From assembly GCF_024508275.1 (NCBI RefSeq), contig NZ_CP101989.1, forward strand, positions 2,728,001 to 2,792,000: DNA of 64,000 nt. Reading direction: 5' to 3'. Within the stretch, counting starts at the first letter, position 1. Each line of letters starts with the position of its first letter. Shown one piece after another: positions 43,606-53,640 of this stretch. The notes under the pieces were generated by a model, which was not told the origin of the DNA, ran no database searches, and saw nothing but the letters and a program-made list of their open reading frames with translations. A program made the translations under genes and the position numbers. This DNA comes from Cellulomonas wangsupingiae (lineage in GTDB: Bacteria; Actinomycetota; Actinomycetes; Actinomycetales; Cellulomonadaceae).

Positions 43606-46600
43606 ATGACGCACACGGCAGCGGCGCGCCCCGACGACACGACCGGGCCTCCGGCCGGGTCGGCAGCGCACGGCGACGAGGTCGTGGCGCTCGTGCGCCG
43701 CTGGCTGACCGAGGCTGCCGACGAGCCCGTCGACCCGGCGGCGCGGCAGCTCGCGGCTCTGCTGCGCGAGCCGGACGGGCTGGCGTTCGCCGTCGGGTTC
43801 GTCGACGGCGTCGTGCGTCCGGAGGACCACCGGGTCGCCGCGCGGCGGCTGCGGGAGCTCGCCGCGCGTCCCCCGCAGTTCCTGCCACCGCCGCTGCGGG
43901 CGGCGCTGCGGCTGGGCGGGTCGGTCGCGCCCGCGCTCCCCGACGTCGCCGTGCCCGTCGCACGCCGCGTCCTGCGCCAGATGGTCGGCCACCTCGTCGT
44001 CGATGCCGGGGACCGCCGCCTCGGGTCCGCGATCGCACGCCTGCGCCGCGACGGCACGCGCCTCAACGTCAACCTCCTCGGCGAGGCCGTGCTGGGCGAC
44101 CGCGAGGCGGAACGCCGGCTGGCCGGCACCCGCCGGCTGCTGGCGCGCGACGACGTCGACTACGTGTCCGTCAAGGTGTCGTCGGTCGTCGCACCCCACG
44201 CCCCGTGGGCGTTCGACCAGTCCGTCACGGACGTCGTCGAGCGCCTCGTCCCGCTGTTCGAGCAGGCGGCGGCCTCGTCGACGCCGAAGTTCATCAACCT
44301 CGACATGGAGGAGTACAAGGACCTGGACCTCACGGTCGAGGTCTTCACGCGCCTGCTGGAGCGTCCGTCCCTGCGCCGGCTCGAGGCGGGCATCGTGCTC
44401 CAGGCGTACCTCCCCGACGCGCTGCCCGCGATGCACCGGCTCCAGGAGTGGGCCGCCGCGCGCCGTGCCGGGGGCGGCGCGGGCATCAAGGTCCGGCTGG
44501 TCAAGGGCGCGAACCTGCCGATGGAGCAGGTCGAGGCCGAGCTGCACGGCTGGCCGCCGGCCACCTGGTCGTGCAAGCGCGCGACGGACGCCCACTACAA
44601 GCGGGTCCTCGACTGGGCGCTGCGGCCCGACCGCGTCGCGAACGTCCGCCTGGGCGTCGCGGGGCACAACCTGTTCGACGTCGCCCACGCGTGGCTGCTG
44701 GCCGGGGAGCGCGGCGTCCGGGACGGCGTCGACGTCGAGATGCTGCTGGGCATGGCACCGGGCCAGGCGGAGGCCGTGCGTCGGGACGTCGGCAGCCTGC
44801 TGCTGTACACGCCCGTGGTCGCACCGCAGGAGTTCGACGTGGCGATCGCCTACCTCGTGCGGCGCCTCGAGGAGGGCGCGTCGAGCGACAACTTCATGTC
44901 CGCGGTGTTCGACCTGGCCGACGACGACGCCCTCTTCGACCGCGAGCGCGACCGCTTCGTCGCGTCGCTGGCCGACGTCGGCTCCCCCGTCCCGGACCGC
45001 CACCGGGTGCCGGACCGGCACGCCGCCGTGCCGCCGTCCGCACCCGGCGCGTTCACCAACACCCCCGACACGGACCCGGCGGTCCGCGAGCACCGGGCGT
45101 GGGTCCGCGAGGTGCTGGCCCGGGTGCCGGGGTCCCGCCTCGGGGTGGCGGGGATCGACGCCGCGAGAGTGCGCGACGCGGCCACGCTCGACGTGCTGGT
45201 CCGCGACGCCCAGAAGGCCGGGCGGGCGTGGGGCGCCCGGCCCGCGGCCGAGCGCGCCGCGGTCCTCGACCGTGCCGGCGCGACCCTCGAGGCGCACCGC
45301 GGCGACCTGCTCGAGGTCATGGCGTCCGAGGCGGGCAAGACCGTCGACCAGGGCGACCCCGAGGTGTCGGAGGCCGTCGACTTCGCGCACTGGTACGCCG
45401 AGCTGGCGCGCGGCCTGGACCACGTCGACGGCGCGGTGTTCGTGCCCGCGGCCCTCACGCTGGTCACTCCCCCGTGGAACTTCCCCGTCGCGATCCCGGC
45501 CGGGTCGGCGCTCGCGGCGTTGGCCGCGGGGTCGGCGGTCGTCCTCAAGCCGGCCCGGCCCGCCGAGCGGTGCGGTGCGGTGCTGGCCGAGGCGCTGTGG
45601 GAGGCCGGGGTCCCGCGCGACGTGCTGCGCCTGGTGCAGGTCGACGAGGACACCCTCGGCCGCGACCTCGTCGCCCACCCGGCCGTGGACCGCGTCATCC
45701 TCACCGGTGCGTACGAGACGGCCGAGCTGTTCCGGTCGTTCCGGCCCGACCTGCCGCTGCTGGCCGAGACCAGCGGCAAGAACGCGATCGTCGTGACCCC
45801 GAGCGCGGACCTCGACCTGGCCGTGCGTGACGTGGTCGCCTCGGCGTTCGGGCACGCGGGGCAGAAGTGCTCGGCGGCGTCCCTCGTCGTGCTCGTCGGG
45901 TCGGTCGCGACGTCGCGTCGGTTCCGCTCCCAGCTGCTCGACGCCGTGTCGTCCCTGGCGGTCGGGCCACCGGACGACGCCCGCACGCAGATGGGCCCGC
46001 TGATCGAGCCCGCCGCCGGCAAGCTGCTGACCGGGCTGACCGAGCTGGAGCGCGGCCAGGCGTGGGCGCTGACCCCCCGCCCGCTGGACGCCGAGGGCCG
46101 GGTGTGGACGCCGGGCGTCGTCACCGGCGTGCGGCGCGGGTCGCGCACGCACCGCACCGAGTACTTCGGCCCCGTGCTGGGCATCATGACCGCGCGGACC
46201 CTCGACGACGCGATCGACCTGGTGAACGACGTGGAGTACGGCCTGACGTCCGGCCTGCACAGCCTCGACCCCGACGAGATCGCGACCTGGCTCGGCCGGG
46301 TCCAGGCCGGCAACCTCTACGTCAACCGCGGCACCACGGGGGCCGTCGTGCGCCGCCAGCCGTTCGGGGGGTGGCGGCGGTCGGCCGTGGGGCCGGGCGC
46401 CAAGGCCGGCGGTCCGAGCTACCTGGTGGGCCTCGGCGGGTGGGCGCCGGCCCGTGCGACGTCCGGCGCCCCGGTGACGGACCCCGACGCCGTGCGGCTG
46501 GTCGCGGCCGCGGGCGTCGACCTCCCCCCGGCCGAGGCCGCCCGCGTGGAGCGCGCGGCCGGCAGCGACGCCGCCGCGTGGCGCGACGTGTTCGCCGCGC

Positions 46601-47073
46601 GTGACGTCAGCGGGCTCGCGTGCGAGCGCAACGTGCTGCGCCACCTGCCGGTGGCCGAGGCGGTGCTGGTCCGCCTCGCACCCGGCGCACCGGTGGCCGA
46701 CCTCGTGCGCGTGGTCGCCGCCGCGGCGGTGGCCGGGGCGCGGCTCGTCGCGTCGGTGCCTGCGGCACTCCCGACGGGGCTCGCGGCCGCCGTCGACGCG
46801 GTCGGGCCGGTGCACGTCGAGGACGACGCGGCGTGGGCCGCGCGGGTCGGTGCCCTCGGGGCCGGTCGGGTGCGGCTCGTCGGGGCGGCGGCCGCCTCCG
46901 TGGCGGACGCGACGCGCGGCCGTCCCGACGTCGCCGTCTGGGACCACCCCGTCACCGAGGCGGGGCGCATCGAGCTGCTGCCGTTCCTGCGGGAGCAGGC
47001 CGTGAGCGTCACGGCCCACCGGTTCGGCACCGCGCACGACCTGACGTCCCGCGCGCTGCCCCTCGGTCCCTGA
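43606..47073 (+). CDS. putA: Bifunctional proline dehydrogenase / P5C dehydrogenase PutA
   Basis: An 1155-aa PutA. The N-terminal FAD-dependent proline dehydrogenase barrel shows VSVKVSS, NLDMEEYKDLDLTVEVF and RLVKGANLPME. The C-terminal aldehyde dehydrogenase has the Glu721 (AETSGKN) and Cys755 (GQKCSAA) active-site pair. It oxidises proline to glutamate. ATG 43606 has GAGG 6 nt upstream. GATACT at 43547-43552 is a possible -10. There is no N-terminal ribbon-helix-helix DNA-binding domain. The last ~180 residues lack an obvious motif. Confidence 0.94.
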   Translation: MTHTAAARPDDTTGPPAGSAAHGDEVVALVRRWLTEAADEPVDPAARQLAALLREPDGLAFAVGFVDGVVRPEDHRVAARRLRELAARPPQFLPPPLRAALRLGGSVAPALPDVAVPVARRVLRQMVGHLVVDAGDRRLGSAIARLRRDGTRLNVNLLGEAVLGDREAERRLAGTRRLLARDDVDYVSVKVSSVVAPHAPWAFDQSVTDVVERLVPLFEQAAASSTPKFINLDMEEYKDLDLTVEVFTRLLERPSLRRLEAGIVLQAYLPDALPAMHRLQEWAAARRAGGGAGIKVRLVKGANLPMEQVEAELHGWPPATWSCKRATDAHYKRVLDWALRPDRVANVRLGVAGHNLFDVAHAWLLAGERGVRDGVDVEMLLGMAPGQAEAVRRDVGSLLLYTPVVAPQEFDVAIAYLVRRLEEGASSDNFMSAVFDLADDDALFDRERDRFVASLADVGSPVPDRHRVPDRHAAVPPSAPGAFTNTPDTDPAVREHRAWVREVLARVPGSRLGVAGIDAARVRDAATLDVLVRDAQKAGRAWGARPAAERAAVLDRAGATLEAHRGDLLEVMASEAGKTVDQGDPEVSEAVDFAHWYAELARGLDHVDGAVFVPAALTLVTPPWNFPVAIPAGSALAALAAGSAVVLKPARPAERCGAVLAEALWEAGVPRDVLRLVQVDEDTLGRDLVAHPAVDRVILTGAYETAELFRSFRPDLPLLAETSGKNAIVVTPSADLDLAVRDVVASAFGHAGQKCSAASLVVLVGSVATSRRFRSQLLDAVSSLAVGPPDDARTQMGPLIEPAAGKLLTGLTELERGQAWALTPRPLDAEGRVWTPGVVTGVRRGSRTHRTEYFGPVLGIMTARTLDDAIDLVNDVEYGLTSGLHSLDPDEIATWLGRVQAGNLYVNRGTTGAVVRRQPFGGWRRSAVGPGAKAGGPSYLVGLGGWAPARATSGAPVTDPDAVRLVAAAGVDLPPAEAARVERAAGSDAAAWRDVFAARDVSGLACERNVLRHLPVAEAVLVRLAPGAPVADLVRVVAAAAVAGARLVASVPAALPTGLAAAVDAVGPVHVEDDAAWAARVGALGAGRVRLVGAAAASVADATRGRPDVAVWDHPVTEAGRIELLPFLREQAVSVTAHRFGTAHDLTSRALPLGP

Positions 47074-47092
47074 GACCTGGGGTCGACGCGGC

Positions 47093-47308
47093 TCAGGCGT
47101 CGGGCGCGTCGTCCCTCGCCACGAGGTAGACCCGGCCCGAGGCGTCGCGCACCCGCTCGAACCCGCCGCGCAGCTCACCCTCACGGGCCCGCTCGGCGTC
47201 CGTCGTGCCACGCCCGGCGCGACGCGGGTCGGTCACCTGGGCCGGGCCGACGAGGTACCGCGCGAGCCACGCCGTCGCGTCGAGCCGTTCCTTGCGCTGC
47301 CTGGTCAC
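47093..47308 (-). CDS. Small hypothetical protein
   Basis: A 71-aa charged protein containing ERLDATAWLARYLVG and GRVYLVARDDAPDA. No family is recognised. GTG 47308 has GGAG 7 nt upstream; the frame extends to 47344. It converges on putA and is divergent from the MarR gene. Confidence 0.5.
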   Translation of the reverse strand: MTRQRKERLDATAWLARYLVGPAQVTDPRRAGRGTTDAERAREGELRGGFERVRDASGRVYLVARDDAPDA

Positions 47309-47358
47309 ACCGGCTCCGTTCGTGCCCTCACTGTCAACGCCCACACTATGCCAGCCCT

Positions 47359-47364
47359 ACGATG
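47359..47364 (+). promoter_or_regulatory. -10 box of the MarR gene
   Basis: TACGAT ends 6 nt before GTG 47371, indicating a leaderless start. Confidence 0.5.
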
Positions 47365-47370
47365 AGGCCC

Positions 47371-47823
47371 GTGACGTCGCAGCCCGCCATCGACCCGCTC
47401 GCCGTCGAGACCCAGGTCTGCCTCACCCTGTCCGCCGCCGCACGCAGCCTCGTCGGCTTCTACCGTCCGCTGCTCGAGCCGCTCGGCCTGACGCACCCGC
47501 AGTACCTGGCCATGCTGGCCCTGTGGCAGCACGCACCGCTGTCGCTGCGCGACCTGGCGGACCTGCTGCACCTCGAGCCGGCCACGGCGTCCCCGCTCGT
47601 GCGCCGGCTCGAGAGGCTGGGCCTGGTCACCCGGACCCGGGTGGCGGGCGACGAGCGCACGCTCGAGATCGCCCTCACGGCCACGGGCCTGGCGATGCGC
47701 GACCGGGCCGAGCCCGTGCCCGGGACGATGGTCGAGCGCCTGGGCCTGACATCCGAGCAGATCGACGAGGTCCGGCGCGCCGCGCAGCTCGTCATCGACG
47801 CGACGGCCGCTGCACGGCCCTGA
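47371..47823 (+). CDS. MarR family regulator, OhrR-like
   Basis: A 150-aa winged-helix regulator. An N-terminal Cys in TQVCLTLSAAARS aligns with the peroxide-reactive Cys of OhrR. The DNA-binding part reads LSLRDLADLLHLEPATASPLVRRLERLGLV. OhrR represses the organic hydroperoxide reductase gene, but no ohr is found in the window, so the target must lie elsewhere. GTG 47371 is 6 nt after the -10. Confidence 0.82.
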   Translation: MTSQPAIDPLAVETQVCLTLSAAARSLVGFYRPLLEPLGLTHPQYLAMLALWQHAPLSLRDLADLLHLEPATASPLVRRLERLGLVTRTRVAGDERTLEIALTATGLAMRDRAEPVPGTMVERLGLTSEQIDEVRRAAQLVIDATAAARP

Positions 47824-47830
47824 CCCCGGC

Positions 47831-48778
47831 TCAGTGCTGCACGGCGTGGCCCTTGCGCCTGTGCACCTGGTGCATGACCAGCACGACGACGGCGCCGACG
47901 ACGAGCCCGACGAGCGCGGACGCCACCGTGTTCACGAGCCACGCCAGCAGCCCACCCACACCGGCGACACCGTGGACGGCCTCCTCCAGGTGGTGGACGA
48001 CGTCGTACAGGCCGTGCCAGCCGAGCTCGTCGACGCCGACGAGCAGGATGTGACCGCCGACCCACAGCATCGCGGCGGTGCCCACCGTCGACAGGACGGA
48101 CAGCACCTTCGGCATCGCGTTGACCAGTCCGCGCCCGAACGCCGCTCCGGCCCCGCTGCGCGTCTGCGCGAGCCGCAGCCCGATGTCGTCCATCTTCACG
48201 ATCAGCGCGACCACGCCGTACACGAGGGCCGTGATGCCCAGCGCCACGACGACGAGGATGAGCGCGCGCGACAGGAACTGCTCGTCCGCCACCTCGTTGA
48301 GCGCGATGACCATGATCTCGGCCGACAGGATGAGGTCGGTCCGGATCGCGCTGGACACCATGCGGTTCTCGGCGTCCGGGCCCTGCTCGGGGGCGGTGAC
48401 GGCGGGCTTCTCGTGCTTCTTGCCGCTCACCGCCTCCCACAGCTTCTCAGCGCCCTCGAACGCCAGGTAGGTGCCGCCGACCATGAGGATCGGCGTCAGC
48501 AGCCACGGCAGGAACTGGCTGAGCAGCAGGATCGCGGGGAGGATGAACAGCAGCTTGTTGCGCAGCGAGCCCTTCGCGATCTTCCAGATCATGGGCAGCT
48601 CGCGGTTCGACGTCACGCCGTGGACGTACTGCGGCGTCACCGCGGTGTCGTCGATGACGACGCCCACCGCCTTCGCGCTGGCACGGCCCGCCGCCGCACC
48701 GACATCGTCGATCGACGCCGCCGCCAGCTTCGCGAGCGTCGCGATGTCGTCCAGGAGCGCCGCCAGACCGCCTGCCAT
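47831..48778 (-). CDS. DUF808 family membrane protein
   Basis: A 315-aa DUF808 (YedI-like) membrane protein. It starts MAGGLAALLDDIATLAKLAA and contains DDVGAAAGRASAKAVGVVIDD and about six TM helices. The function is unknown in the family. ATG 48778 gives the canonical start. The 3' end faces the MarR gene end, with 7 nt between the two stops. Confidence 0.88.
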   Translation of the reverse strand: MAGGLAALLDDIATLAKLAAASIDDVGAAAGRASAKAVGVVIDDTAVTPQYVHGVTSNRELPMIWKIAKGSLRNKLLFILPAILLLSQFLPWLLTPILMVGGTYLAFEGAEKLWEAVSGKKHEKPAVTAPEQGPDAENRMVSSAIRTDLILSAEIMVIALNEVADEQFLSRALILVVVALGITALVYGVVALIVKMDDIGLRLAQTRSGAGAAFGRGLVNAMPKVLSVLSTVGTAAMLWVGGHILLVGVDELGWHGLYDVVHHLEEAVHGVAGVGGLLAWLVNTVASALVGLVVGAVVVLVMHQVHRRKGHAVQH

Positions 48779-48916
48779 GTGCCACCTTCGTCCGTGCCGT
48801 GCGACGTCCGGGCGGACCGTGCGCAGGGACAGGGTAGGCGCGTCCGGCGCGTCCGGCGCGCGCGGTGCGGCGGCGTCGCGCTCGTCGCTCCGGCCGGTCC
48901 CCGTCAGACTCGGGGG

Positions 48917-49486
48917 GTGAGCGCGCTCCACCGGTACGACGTCGAGATCCTGCACCTGCTCGTCTCGCCCGCGCACGCCTACTTCGGCCGGCCGCGCGAC
49001 GGGGCCGCCGACGTCCCGACGCACGACGCGGACCGGGCGGACGTCGTCGCCGACAAGGGCGTCGTCGGCGACCGCTTCTACGGCAGGGCCGTGCACCTGG
49101 ACGCCTCGGTGACGCTCCTGGCGGTCGAGGCGCTCGACGCGGTCGCCGCCGAGCTCGGTGTCCCCCGGTTCGACCCGATGCTCGCCCGGCGCAACGTCGT
49201 GCTGCGCGGCGCGCACCTGACCCCCCTGGTCGGCGAGGAGATCGTCCTGGAGTCCGGCGGGGACGCGGTCCGACTGCGCGTGGGCCGGTTCGCGAACCCC
49301 TGCGCGTGGATGGACCGCGTCCTGGCGCCCGGCGCCCACCCCGCGATGCGCGGCGGGCGCGGCGGCGTGCGGTGCCGCCCGCTGACCGACGGGGTGCTCC
49401 ACCGCGGGCCGGCCGTGCTGGTCAGCCCCGTGCCGATGGACCCGTCGCGCGCCGGCGAGGCGCTGCGACGTCCTCACCTGCCCTGA
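48917..49486 (+). CDS. MOSC domain-containing protein
   Basis: A 189-aa MOSC (molybdenum cofactor sulfurase C-terminal-like) protein. The core includes DKGVVGDRFYG, RRNVVL and the conserved Cys in RFANPCAWM. MOSC proteins transfer or carry sulfur, often in molybdenum enzyme metabolism. CAGACT at 48905-48910 ends 6 nt before GTG 48917, consistent with a leaderless start. Confidence 0.85.
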   Translation: MSALHRYDVEILHLLVSPAHAYFGRPRDGAADVPTHDADRADVVADKGVVGDRFYGRAVHLDASVTLLAVEALDAVAAELGVPRFDPMLARRNVVLRGAHLTPLVGEEIVLESGGDAVRLRVGRFANPCAWMDRVLAPGAHPAMRGGRGGVRCRPLTDGVLHRGPAVLVSPVPMDPSRAGEALRRPHLP

Positions 49487-49709
49487 CGGACCCGCGCGTC
49501 GGGGCAGCTGCCCCGGACGGCGGGGTCACCGCCCGGCGCGACGCGGAACACCCGCCGCCCACCCGCAGGGCCGCCCCGCACCACGTGCGCCGCCACGCCA
49601 CGCTGCTGCTGGTCCGGTGGACGACCGAGGGCCTGGCCCCCTCCCGACGGACCGACACCGGGCGCGCCGACGGGCCGCCCCGCGTCGGCGGGGCGGCCCG
49701 TCGACCCTG
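49487..49709. other. Intergenic region without supported gene
   Basis: The 223-bp spacer between MOSC and the ABC permease holds a short palindrome (49501-49514) and a strong hairpin near its right end. No frame here has real coding composition. Confidence 0.5.
49668..49703 (-). terminator. Hairpin terminator of the MacB-type ABC genes
   Basis: A perfect 14-bp inverted repeat (49668-49681 and 49690-49703, 8-nt loop) starts 7 nt beyond the permease stop. Confidence 0.78.
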
Positions 49710-51601
49710 CTACGCGACGACGGCCGTCGCGACCTGCGTGGTCCGACGGGCCGCCAGCGCGGTGGCGACCAGGGCGAACACGACCACGGCGGCGCTGACG
49801 ACGCCGTAGGACGGCAGGTCGACCACCGGCGGCCCGTCGAGGATCCCGGCGCTCGCCCCGATGACGGCGGGCACCACCGCCACGGTCCCGACCACGGCGG
49901 CCGTCAGCCCCGTGACCGCCGCCTCGACGGTGGTCATCGCCATCAGCTGGCGCCGGGTGGTGCCGGTGCGGTGCAGCAGGGCCAGCTCGTCGCGCCGGGC
50001 GACCGTGGTCATCGCCAGCGTGCTGGCCGCGCCGACCGCCACGACGGCGAGGAGCAGCATGAGCAGCGCGTTGCCGACCTCGTTCCCGGTCCCACCCGAC
50101 TGGGTCGACGTGCTGACGTACGTCTCGACGTCCGTCGCCGTGGCCCCCAGCGCGGCGATCTCCGCCACGACGTCCGCCCGGTCCGCACCCGGGGTCAGGT
50201 CGACCAGCACGGTGTCGGCGACGACCGGCAGGCCGTGGGCCTCGGCCGTCGCGGGACCGGTGATGAACCCGGCCACACCCAGTCCGCGGGTGAACACCGC
50301 GACCACGGTCGCGTCGACGACGTCCTCCCCGAGCCGCAGCGTCACCGTCTCGCCCAGGCCGGCGCCGGCCTGCCAGGCCGTGTCGGTGCTGACGGCCACG
50401 GTGTCCGGCGCGTCGATGTCGGCGAGCGTGCCCTCCACGACGTCGGGGTCGAGCGCCCGGGTGTCGCCGGGGACGACGCGCAGCCCGGTCGCCTCCCAGG
50501 TCACCACGCCCTCGTCCTCGCCGCGGACCTCCGCCGGGACGAGGGCCAGCGGGACGGTCGACGCCGCGCCCGGGACCGCCGCCACCTGCGCGGGCAGGTC
50601 CGGCGTCGCGCCCTGCGCGGGCGTGACGACGAGGTCCGCGCTGATCGCCGCGGTGAGCTCCTGCTGCATGCCGGTGACGAGCGCCCGGTTGACGCTGGTC
50701 TGGACGGTCGCCGCGGCGACGACGAGGGCGAGCGGCACGACGACGGTCGTCAGCCGGCGGGAGAACCCGCGCACGTTGCGGACGGCGAGCATCGCCGCCG
50801 GGTGCCCGGTGGACGGGCCGACCCGCGCCAGGCGGTCGAAGATCCACCCGACCAGGACCGGGCCGGCGAGCGCTGCGGCTCCCACCAGCATGAACGCCGA
50901 GAGGGAGGCCGTGGCCGCCCCCATCGGCCCGGGGATCCACAGGCTGGAGAAGGCCATGGCGACCCCACCGAGGGTGAGCACGAGCGCGATGACGCGCCGG
51001 GCGACCCCCACCTGGCGGTCCTCGACGGCGCTCTGCTGGAGCGCGGCCGTGGGGGCGGTGCGGGCGGCCTCACGGGCGCCGAGCCGACCCACGGGGATCG
51101 CGGTGACCGCGATCAGCGCGACGGCGATGAGCACGGGCAGCGGCGAGAGCGCCGAGGTGAAGTCGGGCGCGACCATCTCCGACCGGACGAGCACGGGGTC
51201 CAGCAGGCGCGCCCCGAACAGGCCCGCGACCGCACCGAGGGGTGCGGAGACGAGCGACACCACCCCGACCTCCAGGGTGACGGCCCGCCGCACCTGGGCC
51301 GGCGTGGCACCGACCGCACGCAGCAGGGCGAACTCGCGGCGGCGGCTGCGCAGCGCGAGGCTGACGGTCGCCGCGACGACCATCACCACCACGACGATCA
51401 GCGTGCCCGCGTACGACGAGGCCAGGCTGACGAGCAACCCTCCGGACTCCGGGTCGCCACCCGACTGCAGGCGCAGGCCGGACTCGAAGAGGACGCCCGT
51501 GACGGCGAGCACCGCCGAGGCGACGGCGAGGACGACGGCGGTGCCGGCGAAGGCCCCGCGGTGGGCGCGGACGCCCGAGGACGCGAGCTTCCACATCGTG
51601 C

Positions 51602-51605
<4 letters not shown>
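49710..51605 (-). CDS. ABC transporter permease, MacB/FtsX-like with two permease units
   Basis: A 631-aa permease with two FtsX-type units. An N-terminal TM is followed by three TMs, a central pair, an extracytoplasmic domain (about residues 330-510), then three final TMs. Both halves carry the RRREFALLRAVGAT / RRDELALLHRTGTT motif typical of FtsX folds. With the ATPase upstream it forms a MacB/LolCDE-like exporter. GTG 51605 overlaps the ATPase stop (GTGA); the longer frame runs into the ATPase gene. Confidence 0.88.
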
Positions 51606-52351
<746 letters not shown>

Positions 52352-52411
52352 GATGTGCTCCCGAGGTCGAGGTCTCTTGTCGATCTCGAACCTAGGAAGC
52401 GGGAGGGGTGC

Positions 52412-52459
52412 CCATCGAGCCTCGGAGGATGGCCCCCGGAGGGTTGCATCCTTCGATGG
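52412..52459. promoter_or_regulatory. Bipartite dyad upstream of the ABC genes
   Basis: CCATCGA (52412-52418) pairs with TCGATGG (52453-52459), and AGGATG (52426-52431) pairs with CATCCT (52447-52452). The element lies immediately upstream of the TAGGTT -10 and could be a regulator-binding site or an RNA hairpin. It lies just before the next gene's 3' end, so terminator function for the leftward hypothetical gene is also possible. Confidence 0.45.
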
Positions 52460-52482
52460 AGGCTGCCGTCACCCCGGTGTCG

Positions 52483-53010
52483 TCAGGAAGCCACCGCCAC
52501 GCCGAGGACGGACGCGAGGTCCGCGGCGACGGCCTCGTAGCCCTTGCCGCGCCGACGGCTCAGACCTCCGCCGCCCGGTGTGTGCAGGATGAACCCGTGC
52601 CGCGTGCCGTCCGCGAGGACGACCACCAGCCCGCGCTGCACGCGATGGTGAATGCTCTCCACGTCGTCGGTTCCCACCGCGGCCACGTCCTGGCGGGCGA
52701 TGCTCAGCACCTCACGCCCCCCGTCCTCGAGCCACAGCCGCACGCCCTCGGAGGAGTACCCGAAGCCGCACATCGCCGCGGCGTCCCACACCCCCGCGGC
52801 CTCGAGGTCCGCCGCCTGGGTCGACGTCAGCCGCGCCCCGTACGTCCTCCAGCCGGGCCCGTCGGCGCCGACCGCCGTGCGCGCCCGGGAGTGGCGGCGG
52901 CTGTACGTCAGGAATCCGAGCAGGCCGACCACGAGCATGCAGAGAACGAAGAGGCCGACGAAGACGACGGTGGTCCCCGTCGTGGGAACGGGGGTCATGG
53001 ACGTGCTCAT
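52483..53010 (-). CDS. One-TM hypothetical protein, candidate immunity partner of the RHS protein
   Basis: A 175-aa protein. One TM helix near residues 13-37 is followed by an Arg-rich stretch and a soluble domain with strands (VRLWLEDGGREVLSI, RGLVVVLADGTRHGFI) that could be PH-like. ATG 53010 has AAGGGA 5 nt upstream. It starts 30 nt after the stop of the RHS gene on the same strand. Small membrane proteins directly downstream of polymorphic toxins are often immunity proteins, but nothing in the sequence proves this. Confidence 0.6.
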   Translation of the reverse strand: MSTSMTPVPTTGTTVVFVGLFVLCMLVVGLLGFLTYSRRHSRARTAVGADGPGWRTYGARLTSTQAADLEAAGVWDAAAMCGFGYSSEGVRLWLEDGGREVLSIARQDVAAVGTDDVESIHHRVQRGLVVVLADGTRHGFILHTPGGGGLSRRRGKGYEAVAADLASVLGVAVAS

Positions 53011-53040
53011 GTGGTCCCTTCGGGGTGCCGTGCTCCCAAG

Positions 53041-53640
53041 TCATTGGCCGTACGCCGCGCGGTTGATCGCCCGGTCCCCGGCTCGCTGCGCGAAGTACGT
53101 GACACCGAACCCGATGATGCCGCCCCCGATCGCCCCGACGAGAGTACCGACGACGGGCACCACACTGCCGATCGCCGCTCCGGCCACGACGCCGGCCATG
53201 ACTCCAGTGGTCGTCGCAGCGGCCGCGTTGACGCCGCGCGCTGCCACGACACCACCGCTCTCACCCGCCTCGATCGACGAGTACACGGTCGAGCCCGTCG
53301 CCACCACGACGGCCGCCGGCGGCACGCCGCGCGCGAGCAGCCCAACGCGCGGTGCGGCGTCGTCCAAGAACCCCCCGACCCTGCTGACGGTGGCTGCTGC
53401 CGTACCGCTCGCGGAGTAGTCGGCCAGTCCCGCAGCGCTCAGCTCGACGGTGTTGAGGACGCCGGAGGCCCCGGACAGACCTGCGACCGCCTCCTGCTGC
53501 CAGGTGCCCACCCCGGGCGCTTGCCACAACGGACGCGCGGGGCGGAGCTGGAACCGTGGCGCAGCGACGTCGAACTGGGACGCCGAGGGCCCGGAGGCGT
53601 AGCCCTGGAACGCGCGGTCGCTCACCGAGCGCAGCCCGAG
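53041..53640 (-). other. Variable C-terminal tail of the RHS protein (candidate pore-forming toxin)
   Basis: After DPLGL (ending near 53636) the composition changes: no more YD repeats, a Pro/Ala linker, then hydrophobic helices with G/A spacing (VMAGVVAGAAIGSVVPVVG and GAIGGGIIGFGV) and a short basic end. Polymorphic RHS proteins carry their toxin at this position. The glycine-zipper pattern fits membrane insertion, which is an inference. Confidence 0.5.

Noticed and set aside
52385..52394. TCGAAC near the ABC promoter as a LexA box
   Set aside because: Only one half-site; the second half GTTCGA at N4 spacing is missing.
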